DNA of 64,000 bases, taken from NCBI GenBank assembly GCA_949357655.1, contig CASHTG010000010.1:1048853-1112852 (forward strand), read 5' to 3'. This document shows positions 48,659 to 64,000 of this stretch, one piece after another (within the stretch, counting starts at the first letter, position 1; the number at the start of each line of letters is the position of its first letter). The notes under the pieces are model-generated. The model was not told the origin of the DNA. It did no database searches and worked only from the letters and a program-made list of their open reading frames with translations. Source of the stretch: Parascedosporium putredinis. Lineage: Eukaryota; Ascomycota; Sordariomycetes; Microascales; Microascaceae. Position numbers and translations under genes: made by a program.

Positions 48659-48891
48659 ACATGCTACAATAAACCCAGTGTATCATAAGCCCCAGAGCGG
48701 AGAGATATAACAGCACATAACTTATATAAAAGTATTCAACATTATTTATTAGAGTAATATCTTATATTATAGCTCTAGATATATATTATTCTCCCTATTA
48801 TAGAGTTTAGTAAATATTTTCATAGGTTATAGTATATTATAGCTAGCTATTAAGAGAAAGGGTATATAAATTATTAAACCCTAATAAAAGT

Positions 48892-48984
48892 AAGCTTTTA
48901 TAAATATTATTATTAATAAATAATATTATTAGAACTTTTTTTATAAGCTTTTATAAATATTATTATTAATAAATAATATTATTA
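48892..48984. repeat. 40-bp tandem-like direct repeat
   Basis: The same 40 bases, beginning AAGCTTTTATAAATATTATT, occur at 48,892-48,931 and 48,945-48,984, separated by 13 bases. Each copy contains an imperfect AATATTATT palindrome. It lies near the left edge of the AT block. Confidence 0.8.
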
Positions 48985-49602
48985 TAACTAAAAGTTATAC
49001 TAATTAGCTTATAAATATCTAATATATTAGTAAATAGTTTATAAAATATAATAATTAGTATAAAAGTTATTAATTAAAATTAGATATCTTTTAGGGCCTA
49101 CTTAACTAATATACTTCTAGTAGCTAGATAGTATACTTTTATATAAGTAGGCCTACTTAATATTATACTAATATATTAGCACTAGTTATAATATAGGCCT
49201 ACTATAGTATATCAATCCTATTTATAGTAGGTAGAGTATACTATATATATACCTTAATTATCTACTATTAAATAGCACTATTAATCTATACTATCCCTCC
49301 CCTCTATTTACTTTATAATTAATATTATAAAAAGATAAAGACTACTAAGAATTAAAGAATATAAGTACTAATTATTTAATATTATTAAATAAGGTTATAT
49401 TAATTATTTTATATTATTAAATAGGATTACTTTAATTAATATCTAGTAGATTAAGCCTTATATATTTAGTATAGCACTTATAGTAGATATACTAGTATAA
49501 CTTTTAATTAGGCTTACTTATATAAAAGTATATTATTAAGCTTAAAAGTATATTAGTTAGCTAGGCCCCTTTTTAAAGTTAAATAGATAATTACCCTCTT
49601 TA

Positions 49603-50250
49603 TTAGAAACTTCTATTTCTAAAAGGTAAAGAAAACCTTATTTTAACCTATCTACTTATACTATATACCCCTATAGGGGTACTCTCCACCCTATTATAAA
49701 CACCACCCTAAAACAAAACTATATTTACTACTACTATATTACTTTATTAAAATATATATAACTTACCTAATCTTACTTTAATTTCTTAGATATTAAAGGA
49801 GGTACTAAAATCTAAATATAATAAAGAAAGAGAGGATATCTCTTAAAAACCTTTAGATTTTAAAGATAAACTAAAGATCTAGGAAGTTAAAAAGTAGTTA
49901 ACTAATAAATAGATAATAACTAGAAGAAATATTTAGTTAAATTGATAAGGTTTCTAATAAAGTAGAATAATTAGGAACTTATAGAAGCCTTAAGAATATA
50001 AAAATGGTTATTATTAAATATAAAAGAAAAAAAAAGGATTAATTAAGATATCTTTAGAAAAACTATAACTATTCTCTAAGAGAATAGAGCTATAATAAGA
50101 GCTATAATAAAGGTAAGAGCTATAATAGAGCTATAGTAAAAGAGGGGGAATCTAATTTCTATTTATATTATAAACCTTAATCTTTACCTCTAAATAAATA
50201 ATAAATTTATATTTTAACTATCTATTTATATTAATAGATTATCTATTATA
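49603..50250 (+). repeat. direct repeat copy A within the AT block
   Basis: Aligns by eye to copy B at about 53,699-54,440 in the same orientation, offset about 4,040 bases. The best part (49,843-49,985) shares long strings such as TAGATTTTAAAGATAAACTA and CTAGGAAGTTAAAAA with scattered differences. The match continues through TTTATATTATAAACCTT near 50,160 and TATATTAATAGATTA near 50,227. Outer limits are approximate. Confidence 0.75.
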
Positions 50251-52216
50251 AAAGGTTAAATATACTTTTATATAAAGTATAGATATAATAAATCTTTTTA
50301 TAATAGCTTAAATAATTATAATATTAATATAATAACTTAAAAATAAAAACCTAAAAGAATATCTAGAAAGGTTAGAGGATCTATTTAAAGAAGATAAAAT
50401 AAAGAAAACTTATTATTTAAAATAAAATAATAGCTATTATAAAAAGTTAAAAAGATTACTATTTCTCCTAAGTAATAATCTCTAATAGATGACCTTTATT
50501 AAGATATATCTAAATAGCTTATATAACTCTATATAATAGGGAATTTAAGAAATAGAACTTAATTAAGATTTTTATAATTAAATTACCTATTATTTATTTT
50601 AAATATAATTAATATATAACTATTACTAAATAATATATAAATATTTATATTAACCTTAATAAAATAAGGGAATCTATAATATTTATTTAATTAATAGATT
50701 TTTTAAAAAAAAAAGGAAAACTTATAAAATATTAACCTTTAAGCTAAAAGTATAAATATAAATAACTATAATATTCATTAATAAAAATAAAGAAGAGATC
50801 TAAATATAATTAAATAATATATTAAAAAAAAATTTAAAGTTAATATCTAGAAACTAAAAATAGTTAATATTAAAAATAATATTAAGTAAACCTTAACTTT
50901 AAATAAATATTATATAGATAGATCTATCTAAAAGATAAATAGATATATTAAAATTAAAAAAGGTAAATAAGAAAAGTTAATAAAAACTTAGAAATTATTA
51001 TAAAATAATATAATAAAAAAGTTAAAAGTAAAACTAATATAAAGAATATTATATTTCTAAATAGTTAAAGGAGATTTTATAAAATTTTATAAAAAAGTAT
51101 TTAACTAAAAGATATTTATAAATTATAAAACTTAAAAGTTTATATTAAAATATAATTATTTTTAAGAAAATAATAAAGATTATACTTATTAAAAAGGGTT
51201 TAAAAAGAAGAAATACTAAACCTCTAAATATAATTAGAGAACTTATAGAATAAAAAGGGAATTAAACCTTTAAGTTTTAAATAAAAAGACTTTAAACCTT
51301 TTAAATAGATCTTATTAAAGGTTAACTTAAAGCTATTAAAGATTAAATAAAGATCTTTTAACTTTTTCCTTATTAGGTTTTTAATAAGTAAGGTAATCTT
51401 TAAAGAACCTTAGATTAGGTTAGCTTAAAGTTCTAGGGGTAATTATAAAAGAATAGTTTAAGACCTAGTAAAAAATAGCTATAATAAACCTTATTTATAT
51501 TTTAAACCTATTTTAAATATATTTAATATTATAAAATTATTAAAGTTATTAGTAATTAAAAAGTTAATTTAAAACTAATATTTTAGATTTAAACCTAATT
51601 TAAATAAAGGATTAAAGAAGGTTTAAGAATTAGTTAGTAATCTAAGATCTAGATAGATATTATCTAGAAAAGGTAGAAATATAATATAAAAGAAGAGGTA
51701 TAATTATAGAGCTAGAATAGAAAGGAAGGCTTTATAAGTTAAAATCTATATTTATAATTTAGTAAACCTATATAGAACTCTCTTTATATCTTATTTTATA
51801 ATCCTCTATCTCTACTTAAGTATACTTTATATATCCCCTTATATTTGCTTTATTAACTCTCCTTTATATATAAAGGTTTTATTAATATATTATCTTCTTT
51901 TAAAGCTTTATAACTTATTTATTAATATCTATTTAACTTCTTCTTTTTATTATCTACTTTTTATAATAATCTTATTAATTATATATAGAAAGTTAAATCT
52001 TATTTTACTATCTAGTTTATTATATCTTTTATTAAATAACTTCTCTTTTTATATTAAATTTACTAAGTATAATATTAAAAATCTTATATTATTATTATAT
52101 TATTTATAAAAAAAGGTCTTTTTAATATCTTTAATAAATTATTTTTATTATCTAATTTTATAAGATATATATTTCTTATATAATTAATAAGCTATTTTAA
52201 ACTAATTTAAAATATT

Positions 52217-52310
52217 ATATTAATTTAATTATAACTTTTATAATATAATTATAACTTTTATAATATAATTATAAACCTATATAATATAATTATAAACCTA
52301 TATAATATTT
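52217..52310. repeat. short tandem repeat, about 22-nt unit
   Basis: Units of the form AATTATAACTTTTATAATAT recur about four times; the last two carry AAACCTATATAAT instead of AACTTTTATAAT. A minisatellite in AT-only sequence. Confidence 0.7.
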
Positions 52311-53698
52311 CTTATTTATATTCTTATTTTATTATTATATTAGATATTTCTATATTATTCTTTTAATATATATTCTCTCTTTTTATCTTTTTATTTTATT
52401 AAGATCTTTATAATTATAGTAAGATTATATTTAACTTTCCTTTAATATTAATATTATTAGATCTTATCTATATCTTATATTTTAATAAAAAGTTTAATTT
52501 TTAGATTTAATTTTTAATATATCTTTTTTTAAATCTCTTTTAAGATCTTTTTTATAATAACTATATATATATTTATTATTTTATTATTATTTTCTTTTTT
52601 AATCTACCTTTTATTTTAATTATTATATTTTTATTAAATAACTTATAAATTATTATTATATTATTACTTATTAGTATTTATTATTATCCTTTAGGTAATT
52701 TAAATATTCTAATTCTAATTCTAATATTAGAATTAGGTTTTATAGGTTATAGATTATTAAAGTAGGTAGCTATTTACTAATAGTATTCTTTAAAAAGATA
52801 ATAGATTCCTAATATATAAATAAAGGGATAATAATAATCTTAAATTAAAATAATATTATATTATAAACTTATATATAATATTATAATAACTAAAATAAAT
52901 TATTTAAATATATAGTTAGATTATTAAACTTTTTAAAAGGAGATTCTAGGAAAACTCTAAAAGATAAAATTAAATTTATAATTATATTAAAATTATAAAA
53001 GCTAAAAATATAAACTATAGAAAGTTAAACTTATTATTACTTTTTAAATATTAATTTAAGAAATTAGTTTAGATTATATTATAAAGCTCTTTAAAGTTAG
53101 ATTTAGATTAGAGAATAATAGATATAATTTTTATAATTATATATTATTTTTATAATAAAGTTTATTATTATATATAAAGATTTTTAAAACTTAACTTTAT
53201 TTAAATCCTTTATAAAGAAATTAAATATTATTTAAATATATCTATTAGTATTATTAATAATAAAGGTTTATTTTATAAGTAAATTCTAAATAGAAATTTA
53301 CTAAACTAAAGAGATATTAGATATAGGTTATCTATTATCTAATATTTTTAAATTAATAGATAAGCTAAAAGATAAATTTATAATTAATAACTTATTTAGA
53401 AGATATATATTTATAAAGGGTTTAATATAAATAGAAGTTTATTTATAATAAGTCTTTAAATTAAACTATTTAAACCTTATTTTTAAACCTTTTATAAATA
53501 TTATTATTTTATTTTATAAAATATATATTATAACCTTTTTAACTTAAGATTAAAGAAATATAAAAGAGTTAGAATTATCTTTTATATATCTATAAATATA
53601 TAGTTAGTTATAGTTAATTATAATAGAATATAAAAGAAATATTATAATAAATATAGATTAGATATATTTTTATATTATAAAGGATAATTATTTTCTTT

Positions 53699-54440
<742 letters not shown>

Positions 54441-55157
54441 TAAAAACTATAAACAAACTATTATAGAAAATATATTATTAATAAACCTCTTATAATTATT
54501 TAAGAAAGGTATTATATAAATATAAAAATATTAAAAGATAATATATAAAAATATAATCTTAGTTATTATTTTATATTTTAATATTAAATAGATTATTTAA
54601 AAAACTAATAGTTAATATAAGATTAAAAAAATATTTTTTATATAATTATAATATATATAGCTCTATTTTTAGCTTTCTAAGTTTTCTAAATATAGTTTAT
54701 AATTTATTAAGATAATTTTAATTAAAATAATTATAGCTTACTAAAGTAATTAAAGTAGTTAAGGTTTATATAGTTTATATTAGCTAGTAATTAGTAATTA
54801 CTTAGATCTATTAAGCTATTATTTAATCTATAATAATAGGAATCTAAGTAAAAAAGACCTTAGAAATTAAAAAGTATTTTTCTACTATAGAAAAAGGAGA
54901 AAAAAAAAGAAAAGGAAACCTATAATCTAAAAATAATATAGTAATTATTATAATAAACTAAAAAGACTACTACTCTTTTTAAATAATTATCTCTTTAAAC
55001 CTACTCTTATCTAAATAAGTTTAAATAATAATAACTTAAGAATATAAAGTTAGATAAAATTTTATAGTTAAAGTAATACTATTTATATATTTTATAAATA
55101 TATCTAATATATATATTATTATTAAATAAATATATAAGATACTATATTAGTAGGAAA

Positions 55158-55189
55158 GGGTACTATTAGATATATATATAGTAGTACCC
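55158..55189. repeat. short inverted repeat (hairpin) in the AT block
   Basis: GGGTACTA at 55,158-55,165 pairs with TAGTACCC at 55,182-55,189 around an AT loop. G/C-containing inverted repeats are rare in this block. It may mark an element end, but no target-site duplication was found. Confidence 0.6.
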
Positions 55190-58100
55190 CTGATTAGTAA
55201 TAATCTATATATATATCTAAGCTTTAGATAAGAAAGAGTTCCCCTTCTAGGAACTATTATTTCTCCCTTTTATTATTATCACTTTTTCTCTACTTTAGGA
55301 TCCCTTCTTCTTTATCTATTTCTAATAATCCTATTATCTAAGGTTATAAGCCCTATTTTACTCTACTCTTTATAATAAGATAATTATATAGCCTATTTAA
55401 GAGTACTATTATCTATTTATTATAATATATTTTTACTTTCTTACTATTTTATAAAAGAACTCTTAATTATATAATATTATAAAAGTCCTTATAGTTATTT
55501 AACTTTCTTTTAATTATAAAGCTTATATTAATAAAGTAATTACTTACCTTAAGAAGGTATTTTTACTAGTAAACCTTTATATAATAGAATATCCTAAAGA
55601 TATAAAAAAGTACTAATCCTAATCCCTTTAATAGAAGGCTATTAATATTACTTAGACTTTATTAAGAATAGAAACTACCTAATAAAGATATAAACTATTA
55701 ATATAAAGCTATATTTAAAATTAAAAGTTATAATAAAGTTTTAAAAGGTTTCTTAAGGATATTTATATAGTAAATAATAAATCCTTAAAGAGTCTTTAAA
55801 AAGAAAATATTATAAAGAAGAGATAACTAATATAAAAGGTCTAAAAAAGATAAAAGATATTTTATAATAATATTATAGAGAATTAATAATCTAGAAGAGC
55901 TTATTAAATTAGTAAAGCTATTAAACTATAAGAAGACTTATAGAAAAAATAGATAGAATCTATTCCTCTTAATTAAGAATTATAATAATTTTAACTTAAT
56001 AATTATAATTTAGATATTAACTTAATATTATTAAAGTAATAGTTATTAATCTAGCTACCTTTTATAGAAAACTACTTTATCTAATATATTACTATTTTAA
56101 AAGGTAAAAATAATATAAAGATTAGCTAATTATAATTAGAATATATCTAAAATATATTAATTTTATTAAATATATAGAAATTAATATTACTTTTACTAAA
56201 TAATAACTATTTTTTATTTAAATTATATTTAAATTATTATTTTTAATATTATGTAAAGACTACTTTCTATTAATAAAAAAGCTTATATTTATATAAACTT
56301 AACTTTTTAAACCTATTATTAGATCTATTTTATAAGAAGAAGCTATTAAGAATATATAATTAATAAAGATAATATTAAAAAAGATAGCTAATATTTTTTA
56401 AAATGGTTTTAGATATTTATTATATTTAATTTACTTTATAAATATAATATTTATTATATTTATATATATTTTTTATAATAAACTCTTATCAATAGATATA
56501 TTAAAAAATAAACTATTTATATCTTTTTAAACTTAAATTATAAATTTAATAAAGATTTATATAATTAGCTTATTATAAAGAAGTAATTTTAAATTATATA
56601 TATCTTTTAAATAGATTTAAATATTAAAGAGATAAGAAAAATAAATATAATAAAATATTTTAATTATTATTCTGTTTAATTTATTTAAATAATACTATAT
56701 ATTTTAAACTTATATTTAGATATAAGATTTTAGATATATTTTTAAAAACTTATAAATTATAAGGTCAAATACTTTTGCTTTTATATATATTAAAATTTAT
56801 CTTTTATATATCTTATATTTAAAGTAGAATATTTAAATAATATACTATAAGCTTATCTAATATAAATATAAAGTAATTTAATAATAACTTTAAGAATATA
56901 CTATAATATAATAAATAGTAATCTAAACTATTATTAATATTATTTTTAAGCTTATAATTTATATTAATTATATAATAATTATATAAATATCTAATAGTAA
57001 AGATAGTTTTAATATATAGATATTTATTCTAATTTAATATTAAATTATATTATTAATATAAAATAAGTTATAAAATTTTTATATAATATAATTATATTTA
57101 TAAAAATTTAAGAGTTATATTATCTTTTAATAGATACTTATTTAATATTAAATATTATAAATATTTTTATATATTTATCATTTTTATATTATTAAAGTTT
57201 ATTAGATATATTTTTGATCTATCATAGCTTAGTAACCTAGGGAAGGATTACTAGATACTTAGTAAATAATATTTAGCTAGTAAAAGATATAAAAGATAGT
57301 AATCCCTAGATAAGAAGAAAAGATAAGAACTTACCTCTAAATATACTAATACCTACCTTACTCTATTATAAATATAAATAGTATAGTATATATAGAACTA
57401 AGTTACTTATAATTACCTCAAAGAGAATAAGATAGTGCTATCTTTATTTACTAATCTATACTTATAGATAGTTTCTAACTAAATACTATATAAGTAAGTA
57501 GTATGATATTTTATTATAATATTATCTTTCCTATTAGGTATTAATATAGTTAAATTCTAAATAAAAGATATTAATAGAACCTTATTTTTTAAGAGATTTA
57601 AAAGTTTTATATCTCTTAAATATATTTATAACCCTAATTAATATAAGGTATTATTATAATAATAATATTAATATTAGTAAGGGAGATCTATCTAGATAGA
57701 TTAAAGATAATAAGTTATTTATTACTTTTATATAGAAATAATATCTATTTTATTTTAATATTTAATATTAATTAATATTTTAAGATTTTAATTATTTTAT
57801 TATCTATTATTTTAAGATAATATTATTATAATATATCTTATAAATAATAATATATCTATAAAAGATCTAACTATCTAAACTTAGAAACTATCTATTTTAT
57901 TATAAAGATTAATAATTAATTATAATATAAAAAAGCTTTACTTATATTTAAATAATTTATTATTAGCTTTTAGTATAAGATAGATATTACTTTAATAAAA
58001 AGAACTTAAAGACTTTTATATTATAAAAATATATTATATTAAAATAACTATTATTAATAATAGAAAATATATATTTATTCTACTTTTACCTAAAGAATTC

Positions 58101-61100
58101 TATATTAACCTTATTAATAAAACCTCTATTACTATTATAATTTTATAATATTATCTATTATAAAATAACTAATTAGATATTAATAACTATAAGCTATTTA
58201 AGATAAATAACTTAAACTATTACTAAGCTAATTTATAATTTTTATATATTTTTAGAAATTGAAATTTAATTAAAACTATTAATATTATATATAATAATAG
58301 TAGAGATTAATAATCTATTAATAGATAATTTATTTAAAAATAAATTAGATATATATTCTATATTATAACTTTAGATATTCTAGGTTAGAATAATATTATA
58401 ATAAGGTTAATAATAAAAAATATATAAATATTATTATATTAAATAAAAAACTTATTAAAATATTATAGATCTATATAATAAAGATAATAATTAATATATT
58501 AAACTTATTATTAATATCTATTATAAAAGATTTTATTAGTTTATATAAAAAGCTAGCTAAATATATTAGACTTAAAAGAATAATAAGAAAAAGTTATATT
58601 AAAATATCTAAGCTTTTTAGATATATAACTTATATATTTTAAAAGGGGTATATATAAACCTAATAAAATAGTAAAAAAAATAGAACTATATATAATAAAA
58701 AGGTTCCTAGTATAATTACTTATATAGATATATCTATAATATCTATATATTTAATATTAAAAGGATCTTTTAAATATTATAAAAATTCTTAGAAATATTC
58801 TTTATAATTAACTATTGAAGAAAAATTAAAATTTATAAAGATAGATATTAAGTTTATTAATAATATAGTTTATATTAAGATAGATTTATCTAAAAATAAA
58901 AGACCTTAGTAAAGAATCTTAGAAATATAACCTTTATATTACTTATTTAGAGATATAATAGATATTTTATTAAATATAAAAAAAAGAAATTTATATAGAT
59001 TAATTATAGTAATTATTTATTTTTACTTCTTTATTAAAAATATTCTCACTATAGTTTACCTAACTATTACTAATATTTATAAGGAAAGATCTATAGATCT
59101 AAATATGCTTATTAGTTTAATAGTTATAAAGATATATTTAATAACTATAGTTTAGATAATTTACTATATAAAAGATATATCTATTTTAATATTTATAAAA
59201 AAGATCTTTTTCTTTTTAATGTTTAATAATATAAAAAAAGGCTATAAAGTCCCTATTATTTTAAATATTATTATTACCTTAGCTATTATTAAAAAGGGAG
59301 GGTTTTATAGATTTATAAATAAACTATAATATATAAAGATTTTAAAGAATATTATCTTCTTACATAAAAGTAAAAAAAAATAAATAAAAAAGGTAGTAGA
59401 AAAAAAATAAAAATATAGATATTATTAATTAATTATAATATAAAGGTCTTTTCTTAGTAAATAGGTATATAATAAAAAGATAAATATTTATAAGAGAGAT
59501 TATAGATATTATTTATAAAAGTTTAATTGAATTAGAAATATAATAAATAAGTATATAAAGAGTATTAAATAGAAAAAGAGAATTAAACTTTTTATATTTA
59601 TTATATTAATATATTATTAATATAAATAATATAAATAAAAGATATAAAGATAATATATTTATAAATTATTCTAAAATATAATAATATATAATATAAATAT
59701 CTTTCTAAACTTATTAAAAGAACTTATTTAAATATAGAAGATATATTTATAATAGGGTTTAGATATATATTAAGTAATATTAGCTTATCTATTAGAATTT
59801 AAAATATTTTATCTTTTAATAAACCTATATTTAAATAAAAGAGTAATATAGTTTAAAAAATAGATAAAAGAAAAAAATATAATAAAGTTTATTAAATAAA
59901 TTTATAAAAAGTAATAATATTATTATAGTAGGAAAAGTTATTATAAACTTAAAATATTATTAGATTAAAATAAAGATATAATTAGATAAAAGATATTATT
60001 AGATATTATAAAAACTATATAAAAGTATAAAAAAGGAAAAAAAGGTAGTTAGATAATTATAAAGATAAAAATTATAACTTTTTAATAATATAATAGATTT
60101 AAAAATATAATATTTATTTATATCTAAACTAAAAGGCTTAAATTTAAAATCTTCTTATTTTAATAAAGGGGTTTATAATAATAATTTCATCTCTTATAAT
60201 TATAAAGAAGATAAAGAGATAATAATATATATTATCTTCTAATATAAATATTATAACTTTTAAAATAACCTTAAAATAAAGCTTAATCTATATATTTTAT
60301 AACCTAATTATAACTATAAAGAGAAAAATAAGATATAAAATATATAATATATTAGATATTAATAAAGAGGTATTTTTCTTAATTTCTAATAAATAATATA
60401 ATTATATTAGTTAGAAGATAAAAAAGATAAAAGATAAAAAAAGTAATATTAATAATAAAGATAAAAGTAATATTTAACTAAAATAAAAGAGTATGAAAGT
60501 AAAAAAGGAGAGTAATATAACTAATACATATATAAAGTAAAATAAAGAAAACTTATAAAATTATTTAATTAGTAGAGTATAAAAAAGTAATATATATATA
60601 TAAAATATAATAAACTAATAGTTAATTTAAATAGATTTAATTTTTTTTTTTAAAATAAAACTATTAATAATAAAAACTATCTAATATCTCTTCTATAATA
60701 GCTAAAAAGCTAATAAAGTTTTTTAAAAAGCTTAAATATAAGAGACTATTACTTTAATATATATTAATGAGCTTAAAGATAATTATAAAAGCTTTTAATA
60801 GATAGTTTATTATAAATAGGAATAGTAAAAGCTAAAATAATAGAGGTAAAAAAGAGATAATAGAGGAAGAGAAATAGTAATAATAGAGAAAATAATAAAA
60901 AGTAATAGAGGTAATATATAACTTTTAATAGTTATAGGTTTTAGTAGCTTAATCTATATTATTAAAATAATATTATTAGTTTAAAAAGGGTTAATATTAA
61001 TATAGTAAAAAAGTAAGAAAAGTTAAATATAAATAATAATATTAATTTAAATAAGGTTAATATCTTATATATAGTAAGTAGTAGATTATTAATTATATAT

Positions 61101-62069
61101 AACTTATAATAATAATAAATAAGATATAATAAAGATATTTATAATTTATTATAAATAATATAATAATTTAAGTTAATTATAAAACTAATTAATAAAATAA
61201 ATAAATAATAAATAATTAGAAAATTAATATTTATAAAATATATATAATATTAAGGTTTTTAGCTAATATAAAATTTCTATTTAAAAATAATAATAATAAA
61301 AATATTTAATATAATAAATAGATAATAGCTTTTTCTAATAATGCCTTTTATTTAATAGAGGCCTCTTTTTATTAATAATATTCTTTATTAATAATATTTC
61401 TTTATTAATAATAGCTAGCTTTAATATAAAATATGTGGTAAAGATAAATAGATTAGTAATATAAATAATTATAATATAAATAATAGTAAAAAGAATATTT
61501 ATAAAGATTATTATTAATCTTATTATTAAAAGCTATATTAAAGTTTATATTATATATATTATTAATATTATTATTATTTTATTTAAAGATAGAAGGTAAT
61601 AAAAGGAAAAGAAGGTAAAGAACTAAAAGTTATAAAAGAGGAATAGCTTATATATTTATAGTTATAACTATTATAGCTATATAAATACTAAAATAATAAA
61701 TTAAGTTTATTTATATAAATAACTTTTACTATATAAAAAAGAAGGCTATAATTATTAAATAGATTAATAATAATAGGTTTATAAGAAAGAGGAGAGGTAA
61801 AGTATTATAAAAACTATAAAGTTATAAAAATAGAAGGTTAGATCTATTTTATCTAAAAAGAGGGAGATAAAATAGGCTAAAAATACCTAAGTAAAAGTAA
61901 AAAGAAAGAAATAGAGAAAGTTATAAGTAAAAAGAAAGATATCTTATATAAAAAAGGGGATATTAATAGAAAATAAAGATTAAAAGTAGAAGATAAAAAA
62001 ATAAAAATAAAAGAGAATATATAAAAAATAGAAAAGTAAAAGATATTATCTAGTTTATTTTAAAAGAGG

Positions 62070-62210
62070 AGATAATATAAGAGTATTAATAGAAGATATA
62101 GTTATAAAATAGTTAATAGAAAGTATAATTATAAAGAGATTAATAGAAAAAATAATTATAAAGAAATTAATAGAAAATATAATTATAAAGAGATTAAATA
62201 TATAATTATA
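62070..62210. repeat. tandem repeat, about 28-30-nt unit
   Basis: Four to five consecutive units resembling ATTAATAGAAAATATAATTA plus TAAAGAG, with point differences. The purine-rich strand and near-multiple-of-three spacing would fit a decayed repetitive coding stretch rich in Lys/Arg/Glu, but no frame is open now. Confidence 0.7.
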
Positions 62211-64000
62211 AGATTTTTAAATAAACTATAGTTTAAAAGTAAAAATATAAAAGGGAATATAACTATAACTAGCTATATCTAACTAAAATAAAAATAAATA
62301 ATTAAGCTTAATAAGATTACTAAGAGGTTAAAAATTAAAAGGTTAATATAATAAATAGTTAAAAAATAATAATAGAAGAGGTAATAGATATAATATAGTA
62401 ATAAAAACCTTAGATAGATTAATATTTAGCTAGAGTAGGGAGGGGAGGGGGTATAGTAAACTTATAATTATATATTATTAATAAAAGTAGATTTATAATA
62501 AGCTAAAAATATAGTAAAGGTATTATAAGGGTTTTAGATAATAAAGGATAAAGGTTTTAATATCTTAAAGATTTTTATTATTATAAAAGTAGAAAGATTA
62601 TATATTATATAAAGATAGTAAAATAGTATAATAATAATAATATGATAATAATAATATAGATATTAAAAGATATTGATCTTTTTTTTTATAAACTATAAAG
62701 ATATAGGCTTTATTAAAGAGCTTAACTTTTAGATTAAATCTAATAAGAAAAGAAAGTTAATCTTATTAAATAAAATATATAAGAGAATCTTTAAATAATT
62801 TAAAAATAATAAACTATAATCTAATAAAGATATTATTACTAATAATATTAAAAACCTTATATATATAATTAGAGAAAGATATATATTATAATATAATCTA
62901 CTATAGATCTATACTAAAAGTCTTTTTTTATATTACCCTACTTCTACCTTTATTATAGGTTAACCTAAGTTTAATATATAATAACTTAAAAGTAATTTTA
63001 TAACTAAAATAAATATTTTTAACTAAAAAATATATACTAGAAGGAAATTTTAAAGTCCCTCTTTAATATTTTATATATTAACCTCTTATATAATAATAAG
63101 CTATAAAGTATAATAAAGGATAAGTTATAAGCTTTAAATATAACCTTTAGAAAAGTTAATCTAGAAACTATAATAATTTATTATCTTAATTTACTAATAT
63201 TATTATTTCTCTTTAATAAATCTATATATCTAATAAGATCTTATATAGAGCTTTTCTTTAATACCTATTATATATACTCTATAAGGCTTAAAATTAAAGT
63301 TATAATAAAGTTAAATAATAAGTGTTTAGACTTTAATATACTTAGTAAAAATATTATATAACTTTAATAATATATAATTTTAAATTATCTACTAAAATAG
63401 CTATTTAGATATATAAAAAAAAAGTAAAAAACCTTTCTTCTAATATCTTTATATAAGATCTAATATTATATCTTTAATATATAGATTTAGGATTATATTT
63501 TATTATAAAAGCCCTATTTTATTATAAAATTATACTTTATATTATCTATAATTCTACTATCTTAGATATAAAGGTTAATAAAAATATCTATAAACTTCTT
63601 TAAAGATTAAAATTATCTATTTTAGATAGTTTAAAAAAAGATTAGATTAAATATTTATCTAAAAATATAACTTAAAAAAATATATTTAGCTAAAAACTTT
63701 AGAATCTAAAGGTCTATTTTATAATAATAAGTTTATCTTTATATCTATATTAATAATAATAAAAAACTAGCTATTTATAAATATATATTAGATCTAGTTT
63801 AAAGTATTTTTAAACCTTATTTTTAATATAGTAATATTAAAAATATCTACTATATTATCTAATATAATATCTAAATAGAATATTATATAATAAAGGTTTT
63901 ATAAACTACTTTTAGGAAATAATATATTAATTAGATAATACTTTAAAACTTTAAAATCTATAAATACCTTTTAAGTTTATCTTTAAAAGATATTATTATT

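Overview
This is nuclear DNA of a filamentous ascomycete (Pezizomycotina). The evidence is genes split by short GT..AG introns, fungus-type versions of ERG6, SLT11, the Sfp-type PPTase, zuotin and the complex I 20.9/21 kDa subunit, a hacA-type bZIP gene with an IRE1-processed 20-nt intron, and AT-rich blocks that look mutated by RIP. The class cannot be fixed from this sequence. The window has two compartments: a normal-GC, gene-bearing part (1 to about 48,700) and an almost pure A+T block with no intact gene (about 48,715 to the end).

Layout, left to right: SR-protein kinase (-, cut by the window edge); a short unrecognised conserved-looking gene (-); the ER-junction protein lunapark (-); an IMH1-type GRIP golgin (+); a SWIRM-domain protein (-); a long gene-poor stretch (15.3-20.8 kb) with a 330-bp AT-rich RIP-like islet at 20.15-20.48 kb; an F-box protein (-); a matrin/U1-like C2H2 zinc-finger protein (+); a 4'-phosphopantetheinyl transferase (-); MCP1-like mitochondrial membrane protein (+); zuotin (-); MZM1 LYR protein (+); SLT11/ECM2 splicing factor (-); ERG6 (+); PDB1 (+); SKI2 helicase (+); an ESCRT-III subunit of DID2/CHMP1 type (-); hacA (+); CSM3/Swi3 fork-protection protein (-); the complex I 20.9-kDa-type subunit (+); then the AT block with decayed repeats.

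The genes are housekeeping: RNA processing and decay (SRPK, SLT11, SKI2), ER/Golgi/endosome organisation and ER stress (LNP1, IMH1, DID2, HAC1), mitochondrial energy metabolism (PDB1, MZM1, complex I, MCP1), sterol synthesis (ERG6), carrier-protein activation (PPTase) and replication (CSM3). They form no operon or pathway cluster. Most neighbours sit on alternating strands, giving several divergent pairs with 350-600 bp shared promoter regions.

A technical point governs the whole annotation: nearly every recognisable gene, including essential ones, carries single-base frame breaks, usually at a homopolymer that looks one base short. This is most simply a consensus error of an under-polished long-read assembly rather than pseudogenisation. 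The gene extents below therefore run across those breaks, and broken reading frames should not be read as dead genes.

The most informative specific element is the hacA unconventional intron: two IRE1-type loops flank exactly 20 nt, and the frame produced by splicing reaches a conserved HacA C-terminal tail. I did not find a convincing novel multi-gene system.
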